A DNA stretch of 16,324 bases from UBA2283 sp041658955 (GCA_041658955.1 JBAZZE010000022.1:1-16324); one strand, 5' to 3'. Counted from the stretch's first letter, positions 6,962 to 13,646 are shown. Made by a program: numbers and translations. Notes: generated by a model not told the origin, from the letters alone.

Positions 6962-7983
6962 AATTCGTTGGGTTTGTAGGCGAGATTTCCACCCATAAAA
7001 GTTCTAATATCGGTAATATTTTTTTGGGCCATAGTCCATCTATCAAGGCCCATCCCAAAGGCAAAACCGGAATAGATGTGATGATCGATGCCAGCCATTT
7101 CAAGAACTTTTGGATGGATCATGCCACTTCCGCCCATTTCTATCCAACCAGCATATTTGCATAGGACACAGCCTTTTCCTTGACAGTTAAAGCATTGCAT
7201 ATCTGGTCCAACACCTGGTTCAACTTCGGGATAGTATTTGCAGCGGTAACGAACAACAACTTCCTTACCATAGAGAGTTTTGAACATAAGGTCCATGGTA
7301 CCGATGAGGTCTTTCATGGTAATACCTTTGTCAACTACAACCGCCTGATATTGGTGAAAAACAAAGTGGTTACTTCGGTTAACCTTTTCGTTCCGATAAA
7401 CGCATCCCGGAAAAGCAGCCCGAATCGGCAGATTTTTGTTTTCTTGCTGGAGTAGGTACGATTCGATAGTGGAGGTTTGGGTTCGGAGGAGGTATTGAGG
7501 TTCTTGGATATATATAGTATCTTGCATATCAAGTGCTGGGTGATTCGCCGGAACATTCAGCCGTTGAAAGTTGTATTCACTAGTGACTATCTCGGGACTG
7601 TTGTAGATTGAAAAGCCTAATTTTCGAAAAACTTCATTTAGTTGGCGTTCAGTGATGGTAATGGGATGAAGATGACCAACCTTAGGGAGAGAAAAGGCAG
7701 TTTTTTTTGGCTTTGAAGTTGATTGGTCTTGGTTTGACGCTGGCAGTTGCTTTTCGGATTTATCTGATAATGAATTTTTCTGGCTAGTTAGCAGTTCTTC
7801 GATCTCATTTTTTAGTTGGTTAAGTTCTTGCCCGTAGTTTTTTGGGTCTGGTTGGTTTTTTATTTCAGAAAACAGTTTGTTTAGTAGTCCGTTACGACCG
7901 AGGAGTTCAACACGAGCCGCTTCCAATTCTGCCATGGTTGTTGTTGAGTATATTTTGTCAAAATATTTTTGTTTGTCGATCAT
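6958..7983 (-). CDS. pheS: Phenylalanyl-tRNA synthetase alpha subunit
   Basis: This is the catalytic subunit of the class II enzyme that activates phenylalanine and charges tRNA-Phe. The 341-residue length is normal. An N-terminal helical coiled-coil region (residues 1-75) is joined by a Ser/Lys/Gln-rich linker to the catalytic domain. Motif 2 is visible as 'FPGCVYRNEKVNRSNHFVFHQ', and motif 3 as 'FAFGMGLDRWTMA' near the C-terminus, followed by DIRTFMGGNL. Between them is a CxxC...CxxC cluster (CFNCQGKGCVLC, about residues 262-275), a known variant in many PheS proteins that may bind zinc, and then 'GGSGMIHPKVLEMAG'. It overlaps pheT by 4 nt (ATGA). The start codon lies directly after a strong terminator hairpin, so expression is likely controlled by attenuation. 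The assignment is secure. Confidence 0.97.
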   Translation of the reverse strand: MIDKQKYFDKIYSTTTMAELEAARVELLGRNGLLNKLFSEIKNQPDPKNYGQELNQLKNEIEELLTSQKNSLSDKSEKQLPASNQDQSTSKPKKTAFSLPKVGHLHPITITERQLNEVFRKLGFSIYNSPEIVTSEYNFQRLNVPANHPALDMQDTIYIQEPQYLLRTQTSTIESYLLQQENKNLPIRAAFPGCVYRNEKVNRSNHFVFHQYQAVVVDKGITMKDLIGTMDLMFKTLYGKEVVVRYRCKYYPEVEPGVGPDMQCFNCQGKGCVLCKYAGWIEMGGSGMIHPKVLEMAGIDHHIYSGFAFGMGLDRWTMAQKNITDIRTFMGGNLAYKPNEL

Positions 7984-7984
7984 A

Positions 7985-8013
7985 TTAAAAAAGCTCCCCT
8001 TGCGGGGAGCTTT
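7985..8013 (-). terminator. Intrinsic terminator/attenuator between rplT and pheS
   Basis: A perfect 10-bp stem, AAAGCTCCCC 7990-7999 with GGGGAGCTTT 8004-8013, closes a GCAA tetraloop when read on the minus strand. It is followed by TTTTTTAAT ending at the pheS ATG. The run of T residues places it squarely as a leftward terminator for the thrS-to-rplT transcript. Its 3' arm contains GGGGAG about 10 nt before the pheS start, so folding would also hide a possible ribosome-binding site. Confidence 0.9.
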
Positions 8014-8034
8014 AAGTTATAAAGTAAATCCCCG
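8003..8034 (-). promoter_or_regulatory. Possible antiterminator helix competing with the pheS attenuator
   Basis: CGGGGA (8034-8029 on the minus strand), just after the rplT stop, can pair with TCCCCG (8008-8003), which includes the 5' arm of the terminator. The 6-bp helix with a 20-nt loop is mutually exclusive with the terminator. A ribosome finishing rplT (stop at 8039-8041) would cover the first segment. No leader peptide with Phe codons was found in the 55-nt gap. Inference from base-pairing only. Confidence 0.45.
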
Positions 8035-8038
8035 TGTC

Positions 8039-8380
8039 TTATTTTATAAAGGCGACGATGGATTTGAAAGCCTCAGGATCGTGAATAGAGATCTCAGAGA
8101 GCATTTTACGATTAAGTTCGACTTTTTTAACTTTCATCAAATTGATGAAATTGGAATAACGGATCTCAAATGGCTTGAGAGCTGCATTGAGACGGATAAT
8201 CCAGAGTTTGCGCATATCACGACGACGGATACGACGACCTTCGTAGGCGTAGTTACCAGCATGCATGACGGCTTGATGGGCGACCTTGAATCTTTTGTGA
8301 CGGGTCATCCAAAAACCTTTAGCGGCTTCTAGAACTTTTTTATGATGTTGATGACGGACAATACCTGTTTTGACGCGCAT
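8039..8380 (-). CDS. rplT: 50S ribosomal protein L20
   Basis: L20 is an early-assembly 23S rRNA-binding protein of the large subunit. The 113-residue product has the family's basic helical N-terminus (MRVKTGIVRHQHHKKVLEAA, then KGFWMTRHKRFKVAHQAVMHA), and the conserved 'RRIRRRDMRKLWIIRLNAA' block. Its C-terminus is the globular part. The length matches the family (about 115-120). It starts 6 nt after rpmI and precedes the pheS attenuator. In E. coli L20 represses its own operon by binding the rpmI-rplT mRNA; whether that happens here cannot be seen. It starts with ATG without a Shine-Dalgarno motif. Confidence 0.97.
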   Translation of the reverse strand: MRVKTGIVRHQHHKKVLEAAKGFWMTRHKRFKVAHQAVMHAGNYAYEGRRIRRRDMRKLWIIRLNAALKPFEIRYSNFINLMKVKKVELNRKMLSEISIHDPEAFKSIVAFIK

Positions 8381-8386
8381 AGTTTG

Positions 8387-8596
8387 TTATCTAAAACCTA
8401 ACATTCTTTTAACTTTAAGAGCAAAACGACCTAGTACTGGGTGTTTACCCTTTAAACGGCGAAGTTGCTTTTTACTTTTGGTACGTCGAAGATGACGATG
8501 AAAGGATGATTCTCGCAGAACGACACCGTTTTTGGTGACTTCAAAACGAGTACTAACAGATTTTCGAATTCTTAGTCTTTTACTAGTTGTTTTCAT
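8387..8596 (-). CDS. rpmI: 50S ribosomal protein L35
   Basis: This 69-residue, very basic protein of the large subunit shows the L35 pattern in diverged form: a short N-terminus (MKTTSKRLRIRKSVSTRFEV), 'TKNGVVLRESSFHRHL', and 'RRTKSKKQLRRLKG' followed by a basic tail ending KRMLGFR. The length fits the family. Its start overlaps the end of infC by 14 nt, in the usual infC-rpmI-rplT order, which supports the identification and suggests coupled translation. The usual 'MPKMKT' opening is missing, with the start falling a few residues earlier relative to the RFKVT-like motif. Confidence 0.93.
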   Translation of the reverse strand: MKTTSKRLRIRKSVSTRFEVTKNGVVLRESSFHRHLRRTKSKKQLRRLKGKHPVLGRFALKVKRMLGFR

Positions 8597-9152
8597 TTTC
8601 AGTTTTAATAGGTTTTTTCTTGGTGGGAGCGACCGTGAATTGCAGCCTTTTACCCATTAATCTTGGTTCCCCTTCTGGAGAGCCGTAATCAATCAGATCT
8701 TTTTTGTACCTTTCAATAAGATCATAGCCAAATTCCTTCTTTTGAATTTGGCGACCTTGGAATTTTATACTTAATTTGACTTTATTTCCAGTGGTCAAAA
8801 ACTTTATAGATTTTCGAAGTCCTGTCTCATAATCATTGTCACTAATAAACGGGGTCATTTGGACTTCTTTCATCTCGCCACCCTTGACGCCTTTTTTTTC
8901 TGCCTTAAGCTTTTTTGATTCCTGATATTTGAATTTACTGAACTCAATTAGCTTGACAACTGGTGGTTTGGCCATGGGAGCAACCTCAACCAAATCTAGT
9001 CCAGTTTCTTGAGCCATCTTACGAGCTTCACTTATCGACAGGACGCCGATTTGTTTGGCTTCTTCATCGATTAATCTAACTTCAGTTGCCTGAATGTATT
9101 GATTGGTCCGATAAAATTTCTTGTTCTGGTTTTGATTTCTATAAGTCGCCAT
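8583..9152 (-). CDS. infC: Translation initiation factor IF-3
   Basis: IF3 binds the 30S subunit, prevents premature joining with 50S, and checks initiator tRNA and start codon. The 189-residue protein has the N-domain block 'VRLIDEEAKQIGVLSISEARKMA', the linker motif 'DLVEVAPMAKPPVVKLIEFSKFKY', and the C-domain with 'SDNDYETGLRKSIKFL', 'GNKVKLSIKFQGRQ' and 'GKRLQFTVAPTKK'. The length is normal, with a short basic/acidic tail. It starts with an ordinary ATG; E. coli infC uses AUU for autoregulation, and that device is absent. It lies 5 nt after thrS and overlaps rpmI by 14 nt. No Shine-Dalgarno motif is visible. Confidence 0.97.
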   Translation of the reverse strand: MATYRNQNQNKKFYRTNQYIQATEVRLIDEEAKQIGVLSISEARKMAQETGLDLVEVAPMAKPPVVKLIEFSKFKYQESKKLKAEKKGVKGGEMKEVQMTPFISDNDYETGLRKSIKFLTTGNKVKLSIKFQGRQIQKKEFGYDLIERYKKDLIDYGSPEGEPRLMGKRLQFTVAPTKKKPIKTENENN

Positions 9153-9157
9153 GTAGG

Positions 9158-10948
9158 TTATTTTATCAGATTTAAGGATTTGGTGTTAATTAAATCCTTA
9201 ATTTGGGTCAAAAATTCGCTTGTTTTAATAGCCCCTAAGTCAGTATTATCTCTTTGGCGAACCGCAACCGAGTCTGACTCAGCTTCTCGACCACCAATGA
9301 CTAACATAAATGGAACCTTTTCCATCTGCGCATCACGAATTTTACCTTGCATTTTTTCAGGACGATCATCTATTTCTGCTCTGATTCCGGCTTCTTTTAA
9401 TAGAGTAAGAACTTGGTTGGCGTATTCGTGTTGAGCATCAGTAATCGGAATGACCTTGGCTTGTAATGGCGAAAGCCAAACTGGGAAGGCACCACCAAAG
9501 TGTTCCAACATAATCATCATAAACCGTTCTGGTGAACCAACGATGGCTCGGTGGATCATGACGGGTCGTTTTTTGGTGCCATCAGAGGCGGTATATTCTA
9601 GGTCGAATCTTTCCGGCATGACGTAGTCAATTTGAACTGTGGATAACTGCCATTCCCGGCCAAGGGCATCAGTAGCAATAAGATCCATCTTTGGGGCATA
9701 AAATGCGGCTTCACCGGGACCGTCGAAATATTCAATATTGTTTCGTTTCATAATATCGACTGCCCACTTTTCAACCTTGTCCCAAGTAGCGGGATCACCG
9801 AGGTATTTTTCGGGATGGGCTGGGTCACGTGTAGACAGACGGTATTTATATTTGAGCCCAAAGGTAGCCATAATTTGTTTGGTCATTTGAAGAGCTAGAT
9901 CGATTTCCTGGTCGACTTGATCTTCACGACAAAAGATATGACAATCATCTTGGGAAAAAGAACGGACCCGAGCAAGTCCATTTAATTCGCCAGGTTTTTC
10001 ATCGCGATAAAGCATGGCAAAATCAGCAAAACGAAGTGGGAGGTCGCGGTAGCTATGAGCTTGTGCGGCATAAATTTGGGTATGTTGAGGGCAATTCATG
10101 GGTTTGAGGAAGAATTCCTCATCACTATAGTTGCTGACTACCCGAAACATACTATCTTTATATTTGTCGTAATGGCCAGAGGTTTGAAATAGTTTGGCTT
10201 TGGCTATTTGAGGTGTCCAGACTTGAGTGTAGCCAGCGGCTGATTGAGTTTCTTCAACATAGTTGTTAACGGCAAGTCTGATGAAAGCACCTTTGGGGGT
10301 GTAGAGTGGTAAGCCGCTTCCGATTAGTTCCGAGAAGGTAAATAGACCTAATTCTCGTCCAAGTTTGCGATGATCACGCTTTTCAGCCTCTTCACGATTA
10401 TGGACAAATTCAGCTAATTGTTCTTTGTTCTCAAAAGCAGTTCCGTAGACACGGGTCAGCATTTTGTTTTTTTCATCACCATGCCAGTAGGCACCGGCAA
10501 TGGACAGCAGTTTGAAAGCTTTAACTTTAGCGGTGTAATTTACATGGGGGCCAGCGCAAAGGTCGACAAACTCCTCCCCTGTTTTGTAGATAGAGATTAC
10601 TTCGTTTCGATCAACTATTGAATCTAACCATTCTATTTTGTAGGGATTGTCAGCAAACATTTTTTTAGCATCGTCGATAGTTATTTCAGACCTAACTATA
10701 GGTAGATTTTCTTTAACGATTTTTTGCATTTCAGCTTCAATCTTGGCAAAATCTTCCTCGGAGATTTTAAAATCTCCACGAGGCTCGAAGTCAAAATAAA
10801 ATCCTTCGTCAGTTGCTGGACCCATAGCCATATAAAAACTGTCTTTACCAAAGACCCGTTGCATGGCCTGAGTCAAAATATGCTCGGCACTATGGCGGAC
10901 TTTATAAAGTTGATCGTCTGATTTTTGAGAAGCTGTAAGTTGTGACAT
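9158..10948 (-). CDS. thrS: Threonyl-tRNA synthetase lacking the TGS domain
   Basis: This class II enzyme charges tRNA-Thr and edits mischarged serine. The product is 596 residues, versus about 640 in E. coli, and begins only 18 residues before the editing domain: the N-terminal TGS domain is missing. The editing site keeps HxxxH (His19, His23) and CAGPH (Cys131, His135). The catalytic core keeps the zinc ligands Cys286 (in MNCPQH), His337 (in QDDCHIF) and His466 (in MIHRAIVGSPERF). The last 100 residues form the anticodon-binding domain (PLQAKVIPI; IDDRPEKMQGKIRDA; PFMLVIGGREAE). It is the first gene of the thrS-infC-rpmI-rplT-pheST run. A consensus TATAAT lies 5 nt before the ATG, so the mRNA may be leaderless and there is no room for the translational operator known from E. 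coli thrS. Confidence 0.97.
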   Translation of the reverse strand: MSQLTASQKSDDQLYKVRHSAEHILTQAMQRVFGKDSFYMAMGPATDEGFYFDFEPRGDFKISEEDFAKIEAEMQKIVKENLPIVRSEITIDDAKKMFADNPYKIEWLDSIVDRNEVISIYKTGEEFVDLCAGPHVNYTAKVKAFKLLSIAGAYWHGDEKNKMLTRVYGTAFENKEQLAEFVHNREEAEKRDHRKLGRELGLFTFSELIGSGLPLYTPKGAFIRLAVNNYVEETQSAAGYTQVWTPQIAKAKLFQTSGHYDKYKDSMFRVVSNYSDEEFFLKPMNCPQHTQIYAAQAHSYRDLPLRFADFAMLYRDEKPGELNGLARVRSFSQDDCHIFCREDQVDQEIDLALQMTKQIMATFGLKYKYRLSTRDPAHPEKYLGDPATWDKVEKWAVDIMKRNNIEYFDGPGEAAFYAPKMDLIATDALGREWQLSTVQIDYVMPERFDLEYTASDGTKKRPVMIHRAIVGSPERFMMIMLEHFGGAFPVWLSPLQAKVIPITDAQHEYANQVLTLLKEAGIRAEIDDRPEKMQGKIRDAQMEKVPFMLVIGGREAESDSVAVRQRDNTDLGAIKTSEFLTQIKDLINTKSLNLIK

Positions 10949-10953
10949 AACTT

Positions 10954-10959
10954 ATTATA
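10954..10959 (-). promoter_or_regulatory. -10 box of the thrS operon promoter
   Basis: A perfect TATAAT on the minus strand ends 5 nt before the thrS ATG; transcription would begin at about the start codon. The sequence 17 nt upstream (TCTAAA) is a poor -35, in an AT-rich context. It predicts a leaderless operon mRNA. Confidence 0.55.
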
Positions 10960-10989
10960 GTTTAAAAATTTAAGAATTTAGATAAAAAG

Positions 10990-11037
10990 GAAAGCTGGGA
11001 GCCCAGTCGAGGCAAAAAATTACCCACGAATGGGCAA
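10990..11037 (-). terminator. Terminator(s) downstream of tRNA-Val
   Basis: On the minus strand TTGCCCA and TGGGTAA (11037-11020) form a 7-bp stem with a UUCG loop and one G·U pair, followed by TTTTTT. A second, shorter hairpin (CTGG 11003-11000... CCAG around 10995, loop GCTC) followed by CTTTCCTTTTT lies just beyond it. The first is convincing, the second weak. Together they separate the tRNA unit from thrS. Confidence 0.7.
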
Positions 11038-11066
11038 TGTAGTCGTAGTAGTTACAAAAGATGACA

Positions 11067-11143
11067 TGGTGACCGCTAGTGGACTTGAACCACTGACCTT
11101 TTCAATGTCAATGAAATGCTCTAGCCAACTGAGCTAAGCGGTC
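11067..11143 (-). tRNA. tRNA-Val (GAC), CCA encoded
   Basis: A full cloverleaf is visible: acceptor GACCGCT/AGCGGTC, D-arm GCTC...GAGC, anticodon stem TTTCA/TGAAA with loop TTGACAT (anticodon GAC), 5-nt variable loop, and T-arm AGTGG/CCACT with loop TTCAAGT. Discriminator A is followed by a genome-encoded CCA at 11069-11067. The other three tRNA genes in the window lack encoded CCA. Confidence 0.97.
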
Positions 11144-11152
11144 AATAGAGGG

Positions 11153-11158
11153 ATTATA
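11153..11158 (-). promoter_or_regulatory. -10 box of tRNA-Val
   Basis: A consensus TATAAT lies 9 nt upstream of the mature tRNA 5' end (11143), placing the start site about 3 nt before the tRNA. No good -35 was found at 17 nt spacing (CTCGAA). Confidence 0.55.
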
Positions 11159-11164
11159 ACAAAA

Positions 11165-11434
11165 TTAAGTATTATTTCGAGGATAGAAGTGTTTCATCAC
11201 TGTCATGATTGAATCGGTAGCTTCAAAGTAGTGATGAGTATACAAATATTCATTGCCGACTATTCCTCGACAAGTAGGACATCTGGCTTCAATAATCGGG
11301 GCAGTTGATAAAGTCATTTGGTTTAATATCTGACCGTCTGGTTCATCTAAGGATGGGGAAATCGTGCCACCTGGACAAGTGCCAAATGGAGTAGGGTGAG
11401 GTCGAACATCAATGGTAATTCTGGTAAGTGCCAT
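11165..11434 (-). CDS. Small Cys-containing hypothetical protein, 89 residues
   Basis: The protein begins MALTRITIDVRPHPTPFG, with a first half carrying a Gly/Pro-rich segment with one Cys (GTCPGG) and a second half with a CPTC knuckle (about residues 52-55) followed by a Tyr/His-rich stretch (EYLYTHHYFEA). Cys20 with the CxxC pair and the His residues could bind a metal, but the spacing fits no zinc ribbon I know. There is no transmembrane segment. A TAAAAT -10-like box sits 9 nt before the ATG (11449-11444). It stands alone between tRNA-Val and the coiled-coil gene. No family was recognised; the intact frame and its composition argue that it is real. Confidence 0.65.
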   Translation of the reverse strand: MALTRITIDVRPHPTPFGTCPGGTISPSLDEPDGQILNQMTLSTAPIIEARCPTCRGIVGNEYLYTHHYFEATDSIMTVMKHFYPRNNT

Positions 11435-11503
11435 TTGGCTTGGATTTTACCATAAAAATCATAGAAAATAAATGTTATGGGATATCAAATTCAATTCGAG
11501 AAC

Positions 11504-12076
11504 CTAGCCAACGCTGCGGGCGACCGAATGCTCATCGCTGAACATGAAGGCGTCGCCACCTTTCTTTTTATTCTTGGCAGTATTCCAAAAATAGTTTTTC
11601 TTTTTCTTTTTAGCGGCAAATGCTTGAACCCAAAGTCCAGTTTCCGAGATGTTCTGACGAACAGAAGCAATAAAGTTGCGAATTCTAATAAAAAAAGCGA
11701 CCTGATACTCGGAGATTTCGCCGATTTCGTTAATGGCTACATTCTCGATTGTTTTTTCTAAGTTGTCGGTACTTTTGGCTAAAGATGCAATTTCTTTGCG
11801 CAATTCATCAAGAGCTTTACCAAGTTCTTTCTGGCGTTGATCAAAAAGAACTTGTTGTTCTTGCTGGAGATGGTTTAGTCCGGAGAAAATTTCTTTAACT
11901 GGTGCAGCTGATTTGTTGAATTCAATGGTTTGGCCGATACCTAGAATGCCTCGAAGACTTAATTTTTGTGGAGGAGATGGGGAAAAATCTGGTTGTGACT
12001 CGAGGGATTCGTTGCTAAAAATATTTTTAGCATACGTTTTCTTTGGGTCGTTTTTACTACTGCTTCCCCCTGCCAT
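11504..12076 (-). CDS. Coiled-coil protein of unknown function (resembles DUF5660-type Microgenomates proteins)
   Basis: The 190-residue protein has a disordered Ser/Pro/Lys-rich N-terminus (residues 1-45). A long heptad-like coiled coil follows at about 60-115 (LQQEQQVLFDQRQKEL, then ALDELRKEIASLAK and NLEKTIENVA). The C-terminal block contains 'EYQVAFFIRIRNFIASVR', 'SETGLWVQAF', a run of five lysines, and ends 'SDEHSVARSVG'. From memory the C-terminal pattern resembles a family called DUF5660 found in Microgenomates; this is unverified. No function is known. A consensus TATAAT at 12089-12084 lies 7 nt before the ATG, and a strong AT-rich hairpin overlaps the promoter spacer. The lysine run suggests nucleic acid or membrane-surface binding, but that is a guess. 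It is probably real and conserved, given its elaborate composition. Confidence 0.75.
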   Translation of the reverse strand: MAGGSSSKNDPKKTYAKNIFSNESLESQPDFSPSPPQKLSLRGILGIGQTIEFNKSAAPVKEIFSGLNHLQQEQQVLFDQRQKELGKALDELRKEIASLAKSTDNLEKTIENVAINEIGEISEYQVAFFIRIRNFIASVRQNISETGLWVQAFAAKKKKKNYFWNTAKNKKKGGDAFMFSDEHSVARSVG

Positions 12077-12083
12077 GGTGGGG

Positions 12084-12115
12084 ATTATACCAAAAAATCA
12101 TAAAGATTTTTTGGT
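12084..12115 (-). promoter_or_regulatory. Promoter of the coiled-coil gene, overlapped by an 11-bp inverted repeat
   Basis: TATAAT (12089-12084) ends 7 nt before the ATG at 12076. Immediately upstream is a perfect 11-bp inverted repeat, ACCAAAAAATC 12089-12099 with GATTTTTTGGT 12105-12115, loop 5 nt. It could be an operator at the promoter or a weak terminator for tig (its stop is 57 nt upstream). The T-run lies inside the stem rather than after it, which favours operator or dual use. Confidence 0.45.
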
Positions 12116-12172
12116 TTTTCGCTTGATGAATAATAAACTTATTCAAAAAGGAATTCTGGTGATACCAAAAAT

Positions 12173-12982
12173 CTACTTTAGAGACTTGAGGAATTCGAAG
12201 ACTTTTTGTTGAGTGAGTAAGTAATAGACTAAGTTTAGATTTCGGGCCAAATCTTTGTTCTTGGAAATTACTTCGTCAACTTCTTTGTCGGAGACAGTAA
12301 TATTGTTGGTTTTGGCTATGTGATCGATACACAGATTAGTAATCCATTCCTGAGTAATTTGGATTGTAAGTTCTTCTTGGTACTTTTCTAGAGTAGTATT
12401 TTTTGATTTGAGATAGCTGTTGACAGTCAAACCAGCTTGTTGAGTTTGATCGACCAATTGGGACATCTTGTTTTCAACATCGTTTTTGATTAGCATCTCA
12501 GGAACTTCGACTTTGGCATTCTTAATTAAGGAAGCTATTGTTTGATTGAGCCGATCATTTTCATCGGTAGCAGTGCTGTTTACTTTTTTAATGTCATCTT
12601 GATAATCTTTGGCTAGCTCGATTACTGGTAGTTCGCAGCCAACCATCTCGACTTTCCATTCTTTATCTAATTCAAGAGGAGGATTGACTACTTTAATTTG
12701 AGGTTGGACAATGGGGTGAAGCTTGTTCTCGGTAACAACGTCACTATAAAGTTTGGTAATAAGGGTGGTTAGAATTTCTTCAATAATGCGGTGCTCATGA
12801 ATATTTTCCTTGACAATGTTGAGTGGAGCCTTGCCTTTGCGGAAACCTTTAGATTCAAAGTTTGCCTGAGCTGAGGCGAGAACTTTGTCATAGGTTTTAG
12901 TTACTTCATCGACAGAAAAAGTACCGGTAATGACAAAAGTCTTGTCTTTATTGGCTTTAAAAGTGGTGGTTTTGTTGTCCAT
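12173..12982 (-). CDS. tig: Trigger factor, short form without PPIase domain
   Basis: Trigger factor is the chaperone that docks at the ribosomal tunnel exit by its N-terminal domain. The signature loop GFRKGKAP is intact at residues 46-53, and the flanking N-domain pattern (SVDEVTKTYDKVLASA...) fits. The protein has 269 residues from the ATG at 12982, versus about 430 in E. coli. The N-domain (1-115) passes directly into the helical C-terminal substrate-cradle region (IASLIKNAKVEVPEMLIKNDVE near 165-185 and onward), with no FKBP-like PPIase domain between. I reject the longer start at 13024 because its extra 14 residues cross the divergent gene's start and lack any family similarity. A -10-like TATCAT lies 10 nt upstream. 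The closing LTQQKVFEFLKSLK resembles the usual 'v..fl...a' trigger factor ending. Confidence 0.9.
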   Translation of the reverse strand: MDNKTTTFKANKDKTFVITGTFSVDEVTKTYDKVLASAQANFESKGFRKGKAPLNIVKENIHEHRIIEEILTTLITKLYSDVVTENKLHPIVQPQIKVVNPPLELDKEWKVEMVGCELPVIELAKDYQDDIKKVNSTATDENDRLNQTIASLIKNAKVEVPEMLIKNDVENKMSQLVDQTQQAGLTVNSYLKSKNTTLEKYQEELTIQITQEWITNLCIDHIAKTNNITVSDKEVDEVISKNKDLARNLNLVYYLLTQQKVFEFLKSLK

Positions 12983-13000
12983 AGTTAGGGCTATGATATC
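12983..13000. promoter_or_regulatory. 18-bp divergent promoter region between tig and the lysozyme-like gene
   Basis: Only 18 bp separate the two divergent ATGs. The spacer ends in the perfect palindrome ATGATATCAT (12993-13002), which presents TATCAT leftward for tig and TATGAT at 12992-12997 rightward. The right-hand box lies only 3 nt from the ATG at 13001, so that gene might instead use the ATG at 13019. Confidence 0.4.
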
Positions 13001-13627
13001 ATGAAGAAGCGAATAAAGATGCAAAAAGTAATCAGTAGAATTAGTCGGTTTTTGTTTACGTCAGTATTGGTAGTATTGTTGCTAGTTTTGGCGGTGGTTG
13101 AGGTATTGATTTTATCAAACGAAAAACCGGAACAAGCTTCCTCCCAGCCGGCTAAAGGCCACTCAAATGTAGTTTTGGCAAACAGTGATGGGGACAATAG
13201 TGATGAGATCGTTGAAGCTCAAATAGTCGGTGAAGATGCTAGACCATTGATAATCAAAAGATATCTAGAAAAATACAAATCCCCTCTTGCTCCATACTCA
13301 AACCTAATTTTTGAATTATCAGAAACTTATGGTTATGACTACTATTGGATAGTGGCTATCGCCCAACAAGAATCCAACTTATGCAAGAAAATCCCTGAGG
13401 ATTCGCATAATTGTTGGGGTTACGGTATTCATAAAAACGGAACTCTTCGTTTTGATAATTATGAGCTAGCTTTAAGAAGTTACGCTGAGTATTTAAAAAG
13501 ACAATATTTTGACAAAGGTTTAAATACTCCAGAGTTGATAATGAAGAAATATTGTCCAAGCTCAAATGGTTCATGGGCATATGGTGTCAGACATTTTATA
13601 GATGAGATGGAAAACGGAAGCTTTTAG
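13001..13627 (+). CDS. Membrane-anchored lysozyme-like/lytic transglycosylase-type protein
   Basis: The 208-residue product has a basic N-terminus, one hydrophobic anchor at about residues 14-39, a polar linker, and an extracellular domain from about residue 85. That domain has the pattern 'YDYYWIVAIAQQESNLC' with Glu124 in the position of the catalytic Glu of SLT-fold lysozymes. It is followed by 'HNCWGYGIHKNG', a 'NYELALRSYAEYLKRQY' helix, and 'SWAYGVRHFIDEM'. This resembles goose-type/glucosaminidase-like muramidases, which cleave peptidoglycan. Three cysteines in the domain (in NLCKK, HNCWG, KKYCP) could form a disulfide outside the cell. An in-frame ATG at residue 7 (13019) is an equally plausible start. 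The partner in context is cell-wall growth, together with the PBP at 1792. The fold-level call is fairly confident; substrate is not shown. Confidence 0.75.
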   Translation: MKKRIKMQKVISRISRFLFTSVLVVLLLVLAVVEVLILSNEKPEQASSQPAKGHSNVVLANSDGDNSDEIVEAQIVGEDARPLIIKRYLEKYKSPLAPYSNLIFELSETYGYDYYWIVAIAQQESNLCKKIPEDSHNCWGYGIHKNGTLRFDNYELALRSYAEYLKRQYFDKGLNTPELIMKKYCPSSNGSWAYGVRHFIDEMENGSF

Positions 13628-13646
13628 TGCGTAATTGATCTGTATA

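Noticed and set aside
7877..8332. Plus-strand open frame of about 150 codons across the rplT/pheS junction
   Set aside because: It is the reverse complement of rplT and the pheS start, both firmly identified; the terminator hairpin also falls inside it.
9150..9152. E. coli-type AUU start autoregulation of infC
   Set aside because: The start codon is a plain ATG.
13001..13024. Extended trigger factor start at 13024
   Set aside because: The extra 14 residues overlap the divergent gene's start codon and do not match trigger factor; the ATG at 12982 fits the family better.
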